Source: Alligator mississippiensis
Taxonomy: Eukaryota > Chordata > Crocodylia > Alligatoridae
DNA: 64,000 nucleotides
Assembly (NCBI RefSeq): GCF_030867095.1
Contig: NC_081824.1
Span: 176,088,933-176,152,932 of the forward strand
Direction: 5' to 3'
A program made the translations under genes and the position numbers. The notes below the pieces were generated by a model, which ran no database searches, was not told the DNA's origin, and worked only from the letters and a program-made list of their open reading frames with translations. Positions 11,991 through 23,878 of the stretch are shown here, one piece after another. Positions within the stretch are counted from its first letter, which is position 1. Each line of letters starts with the position of its first letter.

Positions 11991-13085
11991 ACTCCCATTC
12001 CTGTTTAATTTTTTCATTTGTCCCAAGCAATCAGTTGTTGCATTCTCAGCAACCTCCCTTTTTAAGGGGGACTTATAGTTGTTTGTGGTGGGCCTAGTCC
12101 CATGTTCCCCGAGCACAATAAATAGGCCAGTGGGAGGGGGAAGCTGAGAATGGGGGTTTGGATCATAGAGCCCTGGCTGCATTCCAGAGCAGTTCCTTTC
12201 CCTGTACATGTTTGTGGGAGTAGAGGGGCATGAGCAGTGGTGCAGTTTGGGATGCCTGGGGAACTGACCAGACATTAGGCATTGAATGCTCTGTGTCTGC
12301 ATGTAACATTGAGCTGGTTCATGGAAGACTGGCTCAAAACAGTACTTAGTCTTCCAGATGTGCTTTTGAAAAATTTCAGGAAGCTTAAATTGGTCTCAAG
12401 TGACTTGCATGTCTAGACTTTTGGGGTTTAAAGTGTATTTAGAACTTTCTAAGCTAAAAAAAAACCACAGGCCAAACTCCCTTCTCTCTCTTTCCTGCTT
12501 CCAATTCTGAAGACAATGCCAGAGCATGCAAACACAAGTTACTGAAGATGCTCTGTTTTGTACCACCATTATCTGAATCCTCATGCAATAAGGGTTCAGA
12601 TGTTCATGAGATCGGGCCTGTTTAAAACACTCTGCAGTCATGTACTTCAGTTTAGACACAGCTGTAGAGCACTTGCAGGGGCTTGATTGGGCAAAAATTG
12701 TCACTTCTGTCTGTGCCTTTAGAGACTAACTGGTTCAAAGTCAGGAGCTCCCATAGGTATCAACCTGCTTCCTCAGATGCTGTGAATGGACTGGCAGAAA
12801 GAAAAGAGACAGGGACAGGGACCCTGTTAAGAGAGGTAATTAATGGGTTGATCTCATCAGTTGAGATGAACAAGGCAGCTAGTACCTCAAGGAGCACTGA
12901 AGGTAACAGCTAGTTCAGGTAATAGGATAAGATTGTCCCTTTTGAGTCAATGCATAGTGTAAATGATCTGGGGTGTTTGTTCACATGTGGGGGTTTAGTC
13001 CTTAGGGTTGCATCCTATGCCCTCTAAATTGAAACAATGTTTTTTTAACTGAAATGGTAGAGTTCTATTTTTCCATGACTGTTAC
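11991..13085. other. Intergenic sequence
   Basis: The first 300 bases may be the non-coding tail of the LINE remnant upstream. The rest is unique-looking A/T-rich sequence. The 12396-12704 minus frame and the others here have no recognisable features. Confidence 0.4.
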
Positions 13086-13482
13086 AGCGAGGGGTCCGAT
13101 CCTTTTTTTTCCCCCTGAGGAGCCTGTCCGTGGCCAGGGGGTGAGCTGGTGGTGGGCTAAGCGGCCCCAAAGCTCTGGGGGGCCCTGGTCCTTCTTTCTA
13201 CGGTGGCAATGAGCCCAGGCAGGCTGCTAGTGGGCTGGTTGCTGCCCCAACTCAGAGGCAGCACCTGGGCCAATCCAGTTCTTCCTCAACCCTGAGCTGG
13301 GGTAGCAACCAGACTGCTAGCAGCCTGTCCGGGTGGCCCTGGGGGACACTGCTGCCATGGAGGGAAGAATCAGGGCCCCTCTGCAGCTCATGGGCCACTA
13401 GGCCCGCTGGCAGCTCACCCTTGGGTGCGGGAGAGGTGGGCAGTCTCCTTCAAAAAAAAAAGGGATCAGGCCCCTTGCTGCT
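13086..13482. repeat. Foldback element: near-complete 400-bp palindrome
   Basis: The left arm starts agcgaggggtccgatccttt. The right arm ends agggatcaggccccttgctg, its reverse complement with a few differences. Matching continues inwards: gtgagctggtggtgggcta pairs with a gctggcagctcaccc segment, and caggctgctagtgggctggt pairs with accagactgctagcagcct. The turning point is near 13270-13300. The arms are about 180-190 bp. No protein is encoded. This is the form of a foldback MITE or of an inverted duplication of one repeat unit. Confidence 0.75.
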
Positions 13483-13519
13483 TAAGTCTTTAGCAGGTGC
13501 CTGCTGAAGGCAGAAGCAG

Positions 13520-13585
13520 TGAGAAACCTGATCCTTTTTCTTGTGAAACCTGCCCACCTTCCCTGCGGCTGGGGAGTGAGCTGAC
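13520..13585. repeat. Third partial copy of the foldback arm
   Basis: The text aacctgatcctttttcttgt, followed by gcccaccttccctgcggct and then gggagtgagctg, resembles the left arm of the adjacent palindrome (gatccttttttttccccctg through gggggtgagctg). It lies in the same orientation about 40 bases past the palindrome's right end. It appears to be a truncated extra arm. Confidence 0.5.
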
Positions 13586-13599
13586 TAATAGTTGCAACA

Positions 13600-14093
13600 C
13601 ATAGTTGCAAACTAAACTACATTGAGATTTGCAACAATGCAAACTTATTTAAACCCTCCCCAAACTCTTGCATGTATACAGGGTGTTACCATTAAGCCAA
13701 AATGACATTTTTGTCATGTGTACATGGTAATGTTGTCATGTGTACAAGCACCCTTCTTGTTTTACAATTTCCGCCAAGTCTGATGTCACTGATAGAATGT
13801 CTAGGGAAGTTCAAGTGTTCTTCCATGGGCGCGTGTGTTCTTCTGGAATTGATGTCAAATCAGTGTCCATTCACTCTTTTATGTAGGGATTGCCCAGTCT
13901 GGCCAGCATAAGCAACAGGGGGGCACTGTGAGCAGCTGTTATTATTGGTGGAGCTTATCTGGTACATAAGCTTCCAAGTATCATTATCACTATATCTGCA
14001 CATTATACTTACTGAGCCCAGTGATGAAGCCCTCAAGCATGCCATGCAGCCTGCCTCTGAAATCAGAAGCAGTTTAGTTCCATCCATGCAGAG
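13600..14093 (-). mobile_element. Penelope-like element fragment (GIY-YIG region)
   Basis: The minus strand of 13860-14087 encodes SSTNNNSCSQCPPVAYAGQT followed by GQSLHKRVNGH. The Y-x-G-x-T-x5-L-x2-R-x3-H arrangement matches the GIY-YIG endonuclease domain at the C-terminus of Penelope-like retroelements. Further along the same strand, PMEEHLN and HSISDIRLGGN resemble the segment that normally follows. The fragment is broken and short and lacks the reverse transcriptase. Penelope-like elements are known from turtles and crocodilians. Confidence 0.6.
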
Positions 14094-15390
14094 CTGTAGG
14101 TGGGCTACTCACGATGGGAGCAATTAACCATTGTCACTCAGCAGGGTGAATTAGTCTGTTTGTGACACCACTGAAATGCTAGCTAAACTGCTTCCAGTTC
14201 AGCAGGCAACCCATTCTAAGCTGTGCTGTGTGTTGTAGGGTGCCACTGCCAAGCACAATAAATTTCCCAGGTGGGCCTGGCCTCAGTCACTCCACAGTCC
14301 TTTGTTAATTTGAACTGAATGCTGATATGCAGGTAGACTTTTCAAAAAGCATTACAGCAGGAACAGACAGTGCAAGTTGCTCCTCTACTTTGTCTCCCCA
14401 CAAAACCAGTAAAGAAATTGATCCACAATCAATTGCACATGACATTATGTGCCACAGCAGTCAAGTGACACGATCCATATGGTTGTGTGTGTGTGCAATC
14501 CCAGACCTGACTTCCAAGTATTAACCCCGCCCCCACACACACACAACAGCACAGATTATTTGTGCTTCTGGCAGCAATAATCTATAGAAAAGGTACTTTA
14601 TATGTGGAAGATACTGGTAAAGAAAAAAACACTAGGTTGAATCTTTTTCCTTTGTCCTTACTAAGGCAAAATTCAATTGATTTGTGTAAGGACATGACAG
14701 TTTAGTTCATCAACAGTGCTTTTGGAGCACACATGGTACAACTGCCTATTTTAGGGGCCATTATTGTTCGCCCAGAATTTGGTACATCATCTTTAAGGAG
14801 AAAATCTGCTTAATGGCTTAAATTTTCCTAAAGCTGCTAGCAAATTCAAAGGAATCTAGAGTGTGACAGATGTGGGCATATACTATCGGGATAACTGTTA
14901 CAGACACAAAAGAATCATCCATCATCATTGCACGTTCTTCTGCTCACATGACTCACTTTATACTGTTGTTTGGCAGTCCCCTTCAGGCTCACTAATTTCA
15001 GTTTTCTCTTTGGAAAGTCCTAGGCTTAATCTTTGCGAGCCTTCCATTGAAGTCTTCCTTTGGCTGCTGCTGTCATGTGGCTGTGATAAGGAACCACTGA
15101 AAGAGTCATTTTCTTCTAACAAGAAACAGGGAACTTTGATAGAATTAGGAAAACAATACGATCTCTAAAGACGTATGCTGTGTGTCTGTGCTTTGCTGCA
15201 AAGCTTCTACCCAAATGAGTGATTGTCAAGCTCTTCTTTACTGAGACCCTTTTTTTGGATGTTGGTATCCTCTTATATAGATGGGATCCAGCTCTGAGTG
15301 CCCCTCTCAGGTTTCAGGTCTTTAGCTTCTCCCTGTCCTAATCCAAACAAACTTATCAAGTTAACTGGGGAGAAGGCAAAAATAATCGTT
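14094..15390. other. Intergenic sequence
   Basis: No gene is supported. It contains a short GT run (about 14482-14494) and a CA run (14534-14545). The 14863-15168 frame is not recognisable as a protein family. Confidence 0.45.
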
Positions 15391-16055
15391 AAGAAAAAAG
15401 TATTTATTTAGGATATCTTTTAGAAAAATGTCTAATCTTGATTTTAAAATTATTAATGATTGATAAACTACCATGCCCTTGGGGAATTGCTCCTATCCTT
15501 AAAAATGTGTGCCTTATTTCTAATCTGAATTTGTCTAGCTGTTGTTTTTGCTCATCAGTTCTCTTCATACGTTTTTCTGTTAACCTCAAGAGTCCATTAT
15601 CAAAGATTGATCCCCCCCCGTTAGCTGTGATCAAATCACCCCTTAACTTTCTCTTGATTGAGCTAAACAGATTGAGCTCCTGAAGCCATTCACTCCATCA
15701 TATTTTCCAGTCCTCTAATCCTCTTTTCTGTACCATCTCCAATTTTTTCAGCATGCTTTTTTAATTTAGGTCATCAGAATTGTAAATTGTGTGCCTCTAA
15801 TGGTCAAACCTACGGCAAGCTCAGGAGAAATAGAGCCTCCCAGCTCTTACTAGAGATTCTTCTGTTTATACATCCAAGGACTGCATTAGTCCTTTTGGTC
15901 CAGCATTGCACTTGGGCCCATGTTCAACTCTTTATTCACCAAGCCTGAGTCTTTTGCAGAGTCACAGCTTCCCAGGATAGAGACTGTCATCCTGGAGCTA
16001 TAACCATCCCTCCAAGATGGATAACTTTGCATTTGGTAATACTCTGAACAAATTA
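15391..16055 (-). mobile_element. CR1 LINE fragment (minus), old
   Basis: The minus strand at 15404-15634 encodes KFRLEIRHTFLRIGAIPQGH followed by NNFKIKIRHFSK, the C-terminal region of CR1 ORF2 in degraded form. The sequence continues through 16040 with phrases from further upstream in the element (accatctccaattttttcag, then ttactagagattcttctgtt). It ends just before the target site of the hAT at 16064. Diverged and without a continuous frame. Confidence 0.65.
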
Positions 16056-16063
16056 GTCTAAGG

Positions 16064-16355
16064 CAGTGAGTTTCAACCAGGGTGCCACAGCCAGGGTGCC
16101 TTGAGATCCTTTCAGGGGTGCTGTGGGATGCCACACACTGTTATATGTGCAAACAGGATTCATAAGATAAGCCCACAGGTTTCAAATAGAAATCCATAGT
16201 AGTGGTCTCTAGTAGTAGTAGTTCTTTGCAATGGAAAAACTGCTCTACTATTTTTCTGTCATCAAAAAAAAGGTAAAAACTAAGAGCTGGCATTTTCCAA
16301 AGAGTATCTCAACTCTCCAGGAGTGCCTTGAGTCTAAAACTGTTGAGAACCATTG
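16064..16355. mobile_element. hAT-type non-autonomous transposon, uninterrupted
   Basis: The terminal inverted repeats are cagtgagtttcaacc and gttgagaaccattg. The flanking octamers are gtctaagg and ctctaagg (7 of 8). It shares gtgccttgag and gagatcctttcaggg-type phrases with the element at 7663-8499, so the two belong to one family. At 292 bp it is far too short to encode a transposase. Confidence 0.8.
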
Positions 16356-16363
16356 CTCTAAGG

Positions 16364-16965
16364 TGCCACACGGCCCTGCTTTCTGCCTGACTTCAGACTG
16401 ACATGACTAACTACCTCCCTCTGAAATACAAATTGTTCAAAGAAATACTCCTGGCATTGTCTGTTAACAACCCTTGAGAGTTTCCTGAAGGGAAGTTTAT
16501 CTTAAGCCTTCCTGACAGACCCCCTATTAAACTTAACCAGTATCGTTATAAACTAAACATTCCAATAACCCAGTCACCATACAACATTATTACTTATTAC
16601 AGAACAGCTCCAAATAAAATTTGTACATACTTTGGTGTGACTTATTTCACAGGCAGCTTCCCAAGAGGAACTGAAGAATTCACTATACCCTTTGTAATAA
16701 TTACTTCTACTAAGAACACACAATTTATTGTATTCTGAGGTATGGCTGTGTGACAACAGTGGAAAACTACACTGAGAGCATTCTCAAGAGCTAAAGAGCT
16801 GAGTTCTGGTGCTTTTTTTGGCAGGAGTGGAGGCCCAACCTTTCTTTGGAATTAGCCCAAGCAACCAAACTTTATCATTGTCACTTGAACAAGAAAAATC
16901 TGGTACAGAGGTTGTGGAGGAAGTGAGTCAGAAAATGCAAAGAAACAGGCTGAGTATAGACAAGC
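16364..16965. other. Intergenic sequence
   Basis: The first 60 bases (tgcctgacttcagactgaca, then actaactacctccctctg) resemble the 3' end of the repeat near 63690-63880. The rest is A/T-rich with no recognised gene. Confidence 0.4.
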
Positions 16966-19640
16966 CCCTGATAGAAGCGCTCCAACTATTGCACTTTAGT
17001 TAAAGTGCTATAAGTTAAAGCAGTAGTGAACCAAACAGGCATTTGCTGTTCAGTGGGGGCTTGGTGCCTGCCTCCACTGGCCAAGGCTAGCTGGGGGGGC
17101 GCACTCCTGCATGCCTTTGAGGAGGCTTCCAGAGCCAATCCAGCTCTTCCCCACCCACCAGTGTGCAACTGTCAGCAGGGGCTGGCAGGGGAAAGGGGGG
17201 AATGGAGCCCACCCAAAGCTTGTTGGCTGGGTCCTGGGGGGGCGACCAGGCCAAGCTGGGTCCACACACCCCTTCCCCCACTACCTCCCCCCACCCCAGC
17301 CTCTTCACATCTGGAACTAGGAGCCACAGCATGGGGCTGCCCAGCCAGCTTTTCATAGAATCATAGAAAATGATGGTTGGAAGGGACCTAAGAAGGTCAT
17401 CTAGTCCAATCCCCTTCTCAAAGCAGGACCATCCTCAACTAGATCATTCCAGGCAGGGCTTTGTCAAGCTGGGCCTTAAAAACATCCAAGGATGGAGATT
17501 CAACCACCTCTCTAGGTAACCCTTTCTAGTGCTTCACCACCCTCCCAGTGAGAAGGTTTTTCCTAATATCCAACCTAACCCTCCCTCGTTGCAACTTGAG
17601 ACCATTGCTCCTTGTTCTGTCATCTGTCACCACTGAGAACAGTTGAACTCCGTCTTCTTTGGAACCGCCCTTCCAAGACTGCTATCAAATCACCCTGCAG
17701 TCTTCTATTCTCCAGACTAAATAAGCCCAGTTCCCTCAGCCTCTCCTCATAAGTCATGTCCCCCAGCCCCCTCACCATTTCCATTGCCTTCCTCTGGACT
17801 CTCTCCAACTTGTCCACATCCTTTCTATAGTGGGGGACTGGGGGGGGGGGGGGGGGGAGGGCGGGCGCAAAACTGGACACAGTACTTCAGATGTGGCCTC
17901 AACAGTGCAGAATAAAGGAGAATAATTACTTCCCTCAATCTGCTGGCAATGCTTCTACTATTGCAGCCTAGTATGCCGTTAGCCTTCTTGGCAACAAGGG
18001 CACACTGTTGACTCATATCCAGCTTATAGTCCACTGTAACCTCCAGATCCTTTTCTGCAGAGCTGCTGTTTAGCCAGTTGGTCCCAAGCCTGTACCAGTG
18101 CATGGGATTCTTCAGTCCTAAGTTCAGGACCTTGCACTTGTTTTTGTTGAACCTCATGAGATTTCTTTTAGCCCAGTCCTCTCATTTTTCTAGGTCACTC
18201 TGAATCCTAGCCCTACCCTCCAGCATACGTACTACACCCCCCAGCGTGGTGTCATCTGTGAACTTGTGGAGGGTGCAATCCATCCCACCTTCCAGATAGA
18301 TAATAAAGATATTGAACAAAACTGGCCCCAGAACTGACCCCTAGGGTATTCCATTTGATACCAGCTGCCAACTAGACCTCGAGCCATTGATCACTACCCA
18401 TTGAACCCAATGATCCAGCCTGCTTTCTATCTACTTTACTGTCCATTCATTCAACCCATATTTCCTCAGCTTGCTTGCAAGAATGCTGGGAGACAGTACC
18501 AAAAGTCTTGCCAAAGTCAAGGTATATCAAGTTCACTGCTTTCCCCACATCCATAAAACCAGTTATCTCATCATAGAAGGCAATCAGGTTGGTCAGGCAC
18601 GGGGCATGGGGCTGGAACTGGGGTGGGGGGGGAAAGAAGACCCCTGCCATATGAGCCCAGCCCCCTGGAGACTCTAGGCACCAAGCTGTTGAGGGAGCCC
18701 TCACAGCAGGGGGCCTCCTTTCCTCCCACCCACCCCAGCCTCTTGACAGCTGCAGCCAGGTGCTACAGCACAGGGCTACCCAGCCAGTTTTTCACCAGGC
18801 CAGGAACTGTGGCTGAGGAGGAAGGGCACCCCCGTGCTGCAAGGAGCGCCCCCATGGCTTGCTGGCTGGGATTTCTGTGGGAGCTGGCCTGGGTCCACTT
18901 GGCAGGGGAGCTCCCTCCCCCCCCAGTCCCAGTTCCTGGGGCAGTGAAAAGCTGGTCAGGCAGCCCCATGTTGCAGCTTCTGGCTGCCATTTTCAGGAGG
19001 CTGGAGTAGGGGGAGAAAGGAGCCCCTCTGCTGTGTGGACCCAGCCTGACCCACCCTTCCCCCACCCCTCCACCAAAACCCCAGCCAGCAAGCTATAAGG
19101 GTCCCTTATATAGGGGAGGCTTCCTTCACCTGTCCCGCCTGAGCCTCCTGACAACAGAAATCAGAAGCTGCAGCACTGGGTTGCCCAACCAGCTTTTCTC
19201 TACACCAGGAACTGTACCTAGGGAGAAACAGAGCCTCTTTACCATGCAGACCTGGCGAAGCCCCCACCAAGATGCTCCTGGCTGCAGCTGAGGAGAGCGG
19301 AGCCTCTCTGCAATGCAGATCCAAGCTTGCAGGCACAGGTGTTGCTGGGGGCCGGGCTGGATCTGCACAGCAGAGAGGCTCCATTCCCCCAGTCTCCTCC
19401 TGGTACAGGGAGGAGACAGAGCCTATTCTGTCTCCTCTCTGTGACAGCCCAGGCGTGGAGCTGGGCCCTTGCTCACCCAGAGCAGACAAGCACTGGCCAA
19501 ACCTAGCAAGCCGCTCAAAGAAGGACCTCTGGGATGGTGGCAGAATGCAACTTACACTGAAGCACGATGGATGTGGTACAGATGTTCAAAAAAGTTATCT
19601 AATCTAAAGTGCTTTAGTTTAATACCACATCCATCAAGGG
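16966..19640. repeat. GC-rich complex repeat block, split by a CR1
   Basis: Several diverged copies of one GC-rich unit occur in both orientations. Shared marks are ggggctgcccagccagcttt (17331), agggctacccagccagtttt (18772), gaaaagctggtcaggcagcc (about 18946, reversed) and gggttgcccaaccagctttt (19177). Others are accaggaactgt-type phrases and hccagcctcttgacag-type text. The block is bordered by ctttagttaaagtgc (about 16994) and ctaaagtgctttagt (19604), which could be weak inverted ends. The many overlapping open frames are proline-, glycine- and serine-rich by composition and lie on both strands, so they are not called as genes. Confidence 0.5.
17354..18599 (-). mobile_element. CR1 LINE fragment (minus), about 1.25 kb
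   Basis: Begins with the reverse-complement CR1 terminus (catagaatcatagaaaatg). The minus strand encodes reverse-transcriptase C-terminal sequence: FNKNKCKVLNLGLKNPMHW, then [52 protein letters not shown] and [18 protein letters not shown]. The frame is broken where a G-run at 17839-17858 sits (read as prolines on the minus strand). Further 5', TDDT, a changed form of the catalytic FADD box, and sequence before it are visible up to about 18599. It is truncated there and inserted in the GC-rich block. Confidence 0.85.
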
Positions 19641-19841
19641 TTAACTTAGCATGGAATACGCCATTTTTAAGTGCTGTGAACATCTGTTCTGTTACTGCTT
19701 TAAAATGCTTTCTGTGTGCTTAATGCACAGTAAGTGTAACATCTGCTCCCAGCCACAGCTACACCTTGATCCAGTACCCACTGAAGGCAATGGAAAGACG
19801 TGCAAATTTCAACAGATTTTAGTTCAATCATTGAGGCACTG

Positions 19842-19887
<46 letters not shown>

Positions 19888-22690
19888 AAGAACATGGAGA
19901 AAAGGCAAGAATGAAAGAGAATTAGCTGTGGGACTGATCAGACTTATTTCACAGTTCTCACTCCTCTACTATATGTATGTGTACATTATGTACAGTACAC
20001 ATATATATAATCTGCTTTATTTTTGTTATTTTTATCTGGACTGACGAAACACTTGGGAGCTGTGGTCACGTTTGAGAAATCATTTGCAATAAGTACTGTG
20101 CATGTTAAGTATTATGTTTCATGCCTCTGTGGAACATAACCAGACAGACCTGCTATCCCATCTTTCTGTTACAGATCTCTCCTGCAACACCTACAAGATT
20201 CCCCATATCTCTTCCTGCAACGCTGCCTCTTATCTCAGATCTGCTGCAAAGCATTACAAGAGCTTCACGCCCATGCGACTGTGTTACAGGCCCTCCTTCC
20301 TTCCTGTCTTTCATCCCATTATGAACACTATCCTACCTCCAAAATGCAGTGCCTCTCCCTGGAGATTCAGGGCTAAGTTGGGACATAATTTCTTAGTATA
20401 AAACAAATTAAATTATTGCGCATGCAATAAGATAAAAGGCTTCTTTCTTTTCTTATTCTTGTGAACACTTATCTGCTGGAACAGCTTCCCTTGGCACAGA
20501 ATATGAAATTAATCTTCAGGTTTATAAACACTCCAAATTTTCCTCACTCCAAACTGAAATTCAGCTCAGGTGGAATGTACCCTGCTTTCTACTATGATGC
20601 CCAAACTTTTTTATTGAAGGCACTAAACTGATTTCTTCCTTGAGGCCAAAGACTGTTTTGTATTTCACTCCATTTCCTCCAGAGTTTTCCACTCAGGAGC
20701 ACTGAAGCTTGCTAAAGTATATAACCGCATATTTCCACTCTCTACTGCCAGAGTGGTTAGTGAATGTGGAGTCTCTAAACATCAAGATCAGTATTTGCAA
20801 AAGAAAATTCTGCTTGAAAAAGTTACATGTTCCTTCCATAAATCAGTCATTGGGAGCCTCGGGTTGCTAAGCTACAAGAAAAGTAGGGCAGTCAGTGATA
20901 AAGAAGCTTTTAGGAGGTGAGTGTGATCAGTCAGATCACTTGACATTAAAGTCAGTAGATCAGTGGGTTCTGCTCCCTCCAAAAGGAGCATTTCTTTGCT
21001 GAAGGAAGGACTGTAAGTGAAATTAAACCACTTGCCACTGTGGAATAGATGGGATGTTTACTTTTTTTTTTTTCTTTAAACACATCTTCTATATTAGACT
21101 TTTAGCAGATGAAATGATATGTGGAATCATGTTAATATAAAATATCAATGAGAGTTGCTGGAATATAAAAGGGAGTCTGCAACTTTGTTCAAGAATACAG
21201 AAAGAGGCCTGATGATGATTTACTACTCCAGTCTCATTTGTAGAAGGCTGAATGGGTGACAGTAGAAGCTAAAGGGTTATCCTGAAACTGTAAGATACTT
21301 TAGATATTTTACTTCATTATATTTTTCTCCTGTGTAGGTAGGAGGTATCTTCCAGTCTCTCCCCTCTTCCATTCTCTCCTCTTTGCTCTTCAAATATCCT
21401 GCAGCACTGAAAACACCTACTCCTGCCCCATAATTTGCATCAGTGGAGTTATGCAAACAAAGGATTTGGCCCATAATGGCCCAACCTCTGTCATGCAGGT
21501 TTTATGCCTCCTTCCACCATCCATGCCCTAGCCCTCAAACCACTGGAGCATTGTACTCTGTCTGAGGTTGGGAAAATCCAGCCCTGTAAAGGCAAAGAGT
21601 TGTTAGAAACAAAGGAAGCCAGAGAAGCTTTAAGCATTGTTCAAGGTTGCCTCAATTATTTTAGCAAATCTTTCTATCTAATCTTCAAAGAACATAGATA
21701 AATCTAGACTCTGCTGATCAATGATGTATTATACCTTTTAATGATGTATAATCAATTACTGTAATCTCCATCACTTTGTAGTATTAAAAATAAACAACTC
21801 TTGTGATTAAGTGAATGCTTAAGTGAAGTTTGACAAGTTTTAATTAGTTAATTTCATTAATCAAAAAAGATGTTTGTTGTTTATATGAAGCAGAGCACTG
21901 GTACTTAGCAAGAAGATTGCAGGGTTTTTTCCATAAGAAAATTAAAAAATTATGTCCTGTCTAAAGTCTTGTAATTTGTAGTGGTTATTTATACATTTAC
22001 TTTCAGCTTCTGTCTTACAATGCAGCATAGGTTAAAATCCAGAGTCTCATCTATTTTCAGGACTGTCCTACACTGGCAGGAGAATGGATGGCATGATTTA
22101 ATAGTACTTTCCTATCTGTATGTGGGGAGAGTCACAATCACCCAGTTCAATTAAAATCTTATTAATATTGTGATAAATCCTTTTCATAGCTACCAAAGGT
22201 TGAAAAGTACAAAAGGGGCAGGGTTTGACACTGGATTTATAGACACACACAGAGCAAAACTGTAAAAGTATTAGTCAAGTTAAAATGAAATAAAGTACCA
22301 TGAAAATACTAAATCCCTACGCTTTGCTTCAGTGCATGAAACTAAGGGAATGTCTGAATTTCAGACATTGCATATTGGGAGGCTGGAAAAAGACATTCAG
22401 TTCAGTCATTTTGGATGGTGTGTTTTGTAACTTTCCAGATAAATAGGTCCTCATTTTTAAAAAGTTCTGTTTCCGGATGCTCATGGAAATCTCTCAGTTG
22501 GCAGTTCCATATATTAGCACCATGTGGCAGATTTTCCAGCAAGTATAATTTGTCATAGTCTCTCTGAAGTAAATCAGGCTATGACAGTTTACGCCAACTG
22601 AGGATCCACTCTTGTCTTTTTACCTATAGCACAGGTACAGCACAGACAGATACAGAGCAAGTTTCCCCTGCAGGGCCTTTCCATCTCAAC
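19641..22690. other. Intergenic sequence with a GA microsatellite
   Basis: About 3 kb without a supported gene. It holds the (GA)n tract at 19854-19883, TA-rich patches near 20000 and a T-run at 21061-21073. The small frame at 20102-20401 lies in an old C/T-rich repeat-like stretch similar in style to 600-1250. A region near 22560-22625 has tatagcacaggtacagcaca-type text leading into the next element. Confidence 0.45.
19854..19883. repeat. (GA)n microsatellite
   Basis: About 15 uninterrupted GA units, preceded by GAAA units (gaaagaaagaaa). Confidence 0.9.
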
Positions 22691-23878
22691 CACAGTAAAG
22701 CGTCACTATCTACACATGCACACCATTTACTGCACAGTAAATTAGTCTACTGCACAGTTAGCTACTACCTGTAAATACAGGTAGTAAACTAACTGCACAG
22801 TAGATACTGCATGGTAGTGCATGTACAGACACTGACTGGAAGCAAATTTGCTTCAGGTTAGCTCCAACATCAGAGGGCCACAGGGGACAGGGAACTCCCC
22901 CCCCGCCCTGGTGCTGCTCAGCTCTCTGGTCCACCCAGAAGCCAGGAGCTGAGCAGCATCAGGATGGGGCAGCTCTCTGCCCCCTGCCCATTCCAGCACT
23001 GCTCAAGCTCCCCACAGGAGCTTGGAGCCGAGCAGGACTGGGACTGAGGAGATCTCTGCTTCCTTGTGCAACCAAGGGCTGGAAGGGAGCTGTCCTGTTT
23101 CTAGGACAGCTCCCTGCCAGCCGCCAGCTGCACAGATAAGCCCTTCTGGGAATGAGGCTTGTTCCCATGTGCACAGGCTGAGAGAGCTCTGCAGTGGCAG
23201 CTGTCTCCCAGTCTCCTGCACATCAGGACCCCTCCCAATGTGCACAGGGTGAGAAGCAGGACCATCCCTAGGGAAGGGGTGAATCAGGGCAACTACCCCA
23301 GGCCCCGCGAACAGTGCCATATAGGCTAGGCCCCATAGTGGCTGCCAAGCACTGCCAGCTCTGCTACCACCACCAGATCTGCCACTGCTGAGGGCTGCCA
23401 GGTCTGGCTGCTCACTAATGCCTCCCTTCCCTCCTCCCCACACTCTGCTGTCTCTGGCTGCTCGCTACCCACCCTGCACCCACTCCACCATCTCCAGCCG
23501 CTCACCACCTCCCCCCAGCTCTGCTGGCTCCAGCCACTTGCCAACCTCCATCCCCACATGGGGCCCCGCACAGGCTGATATGCCCCAGGCCCCACACACC
23601 CCTAAAGACAGCTCTGGCAAAAAAACAGCTACTGCTGCAACCCGCAGAGCTCTCCTGATCTCGCATGAATCAGAACCAGCCCCTATGCTCCCTGCCAGCC
23701 CCTGGACTAGCACCCCAGGGGAGCCTGGAGCTCCCCCTGGCTGCTGCAGGGGGCTAGGTGCCTGTACTGGGCTACTCCCATTGGGAGCAGATTTGCTCCC
23801 AACAAGGAGCATGTGTAGACATTGAAGGCTTAGTGTGCAGTAAGCCTTTATAGCATTAATAGCACATGTAGACACACA
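22691..23878. mobile_element. Hairpin-ended element with GC-rich interior
   Basis: The left end near tatctacacatgcacacc and the right end near agcacatgtagacacac are inverted. Just inside the left end is a hairpin: actgcacagttagctactac pairs with gtagtaaactaactgcacag around the loop ctgtaaataca. Just inside the right end is a smaller hairpin around aaggcttagtgtgcagtaag. The 22870-23760 interior is GC-rich, and ctgggagcagatttgctccc-type text occurs near both sides (22840, 23770). The interior frames are compositional. It is probably related to the hairpin-rich element at 28821-29394. Confidence 0.5.
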
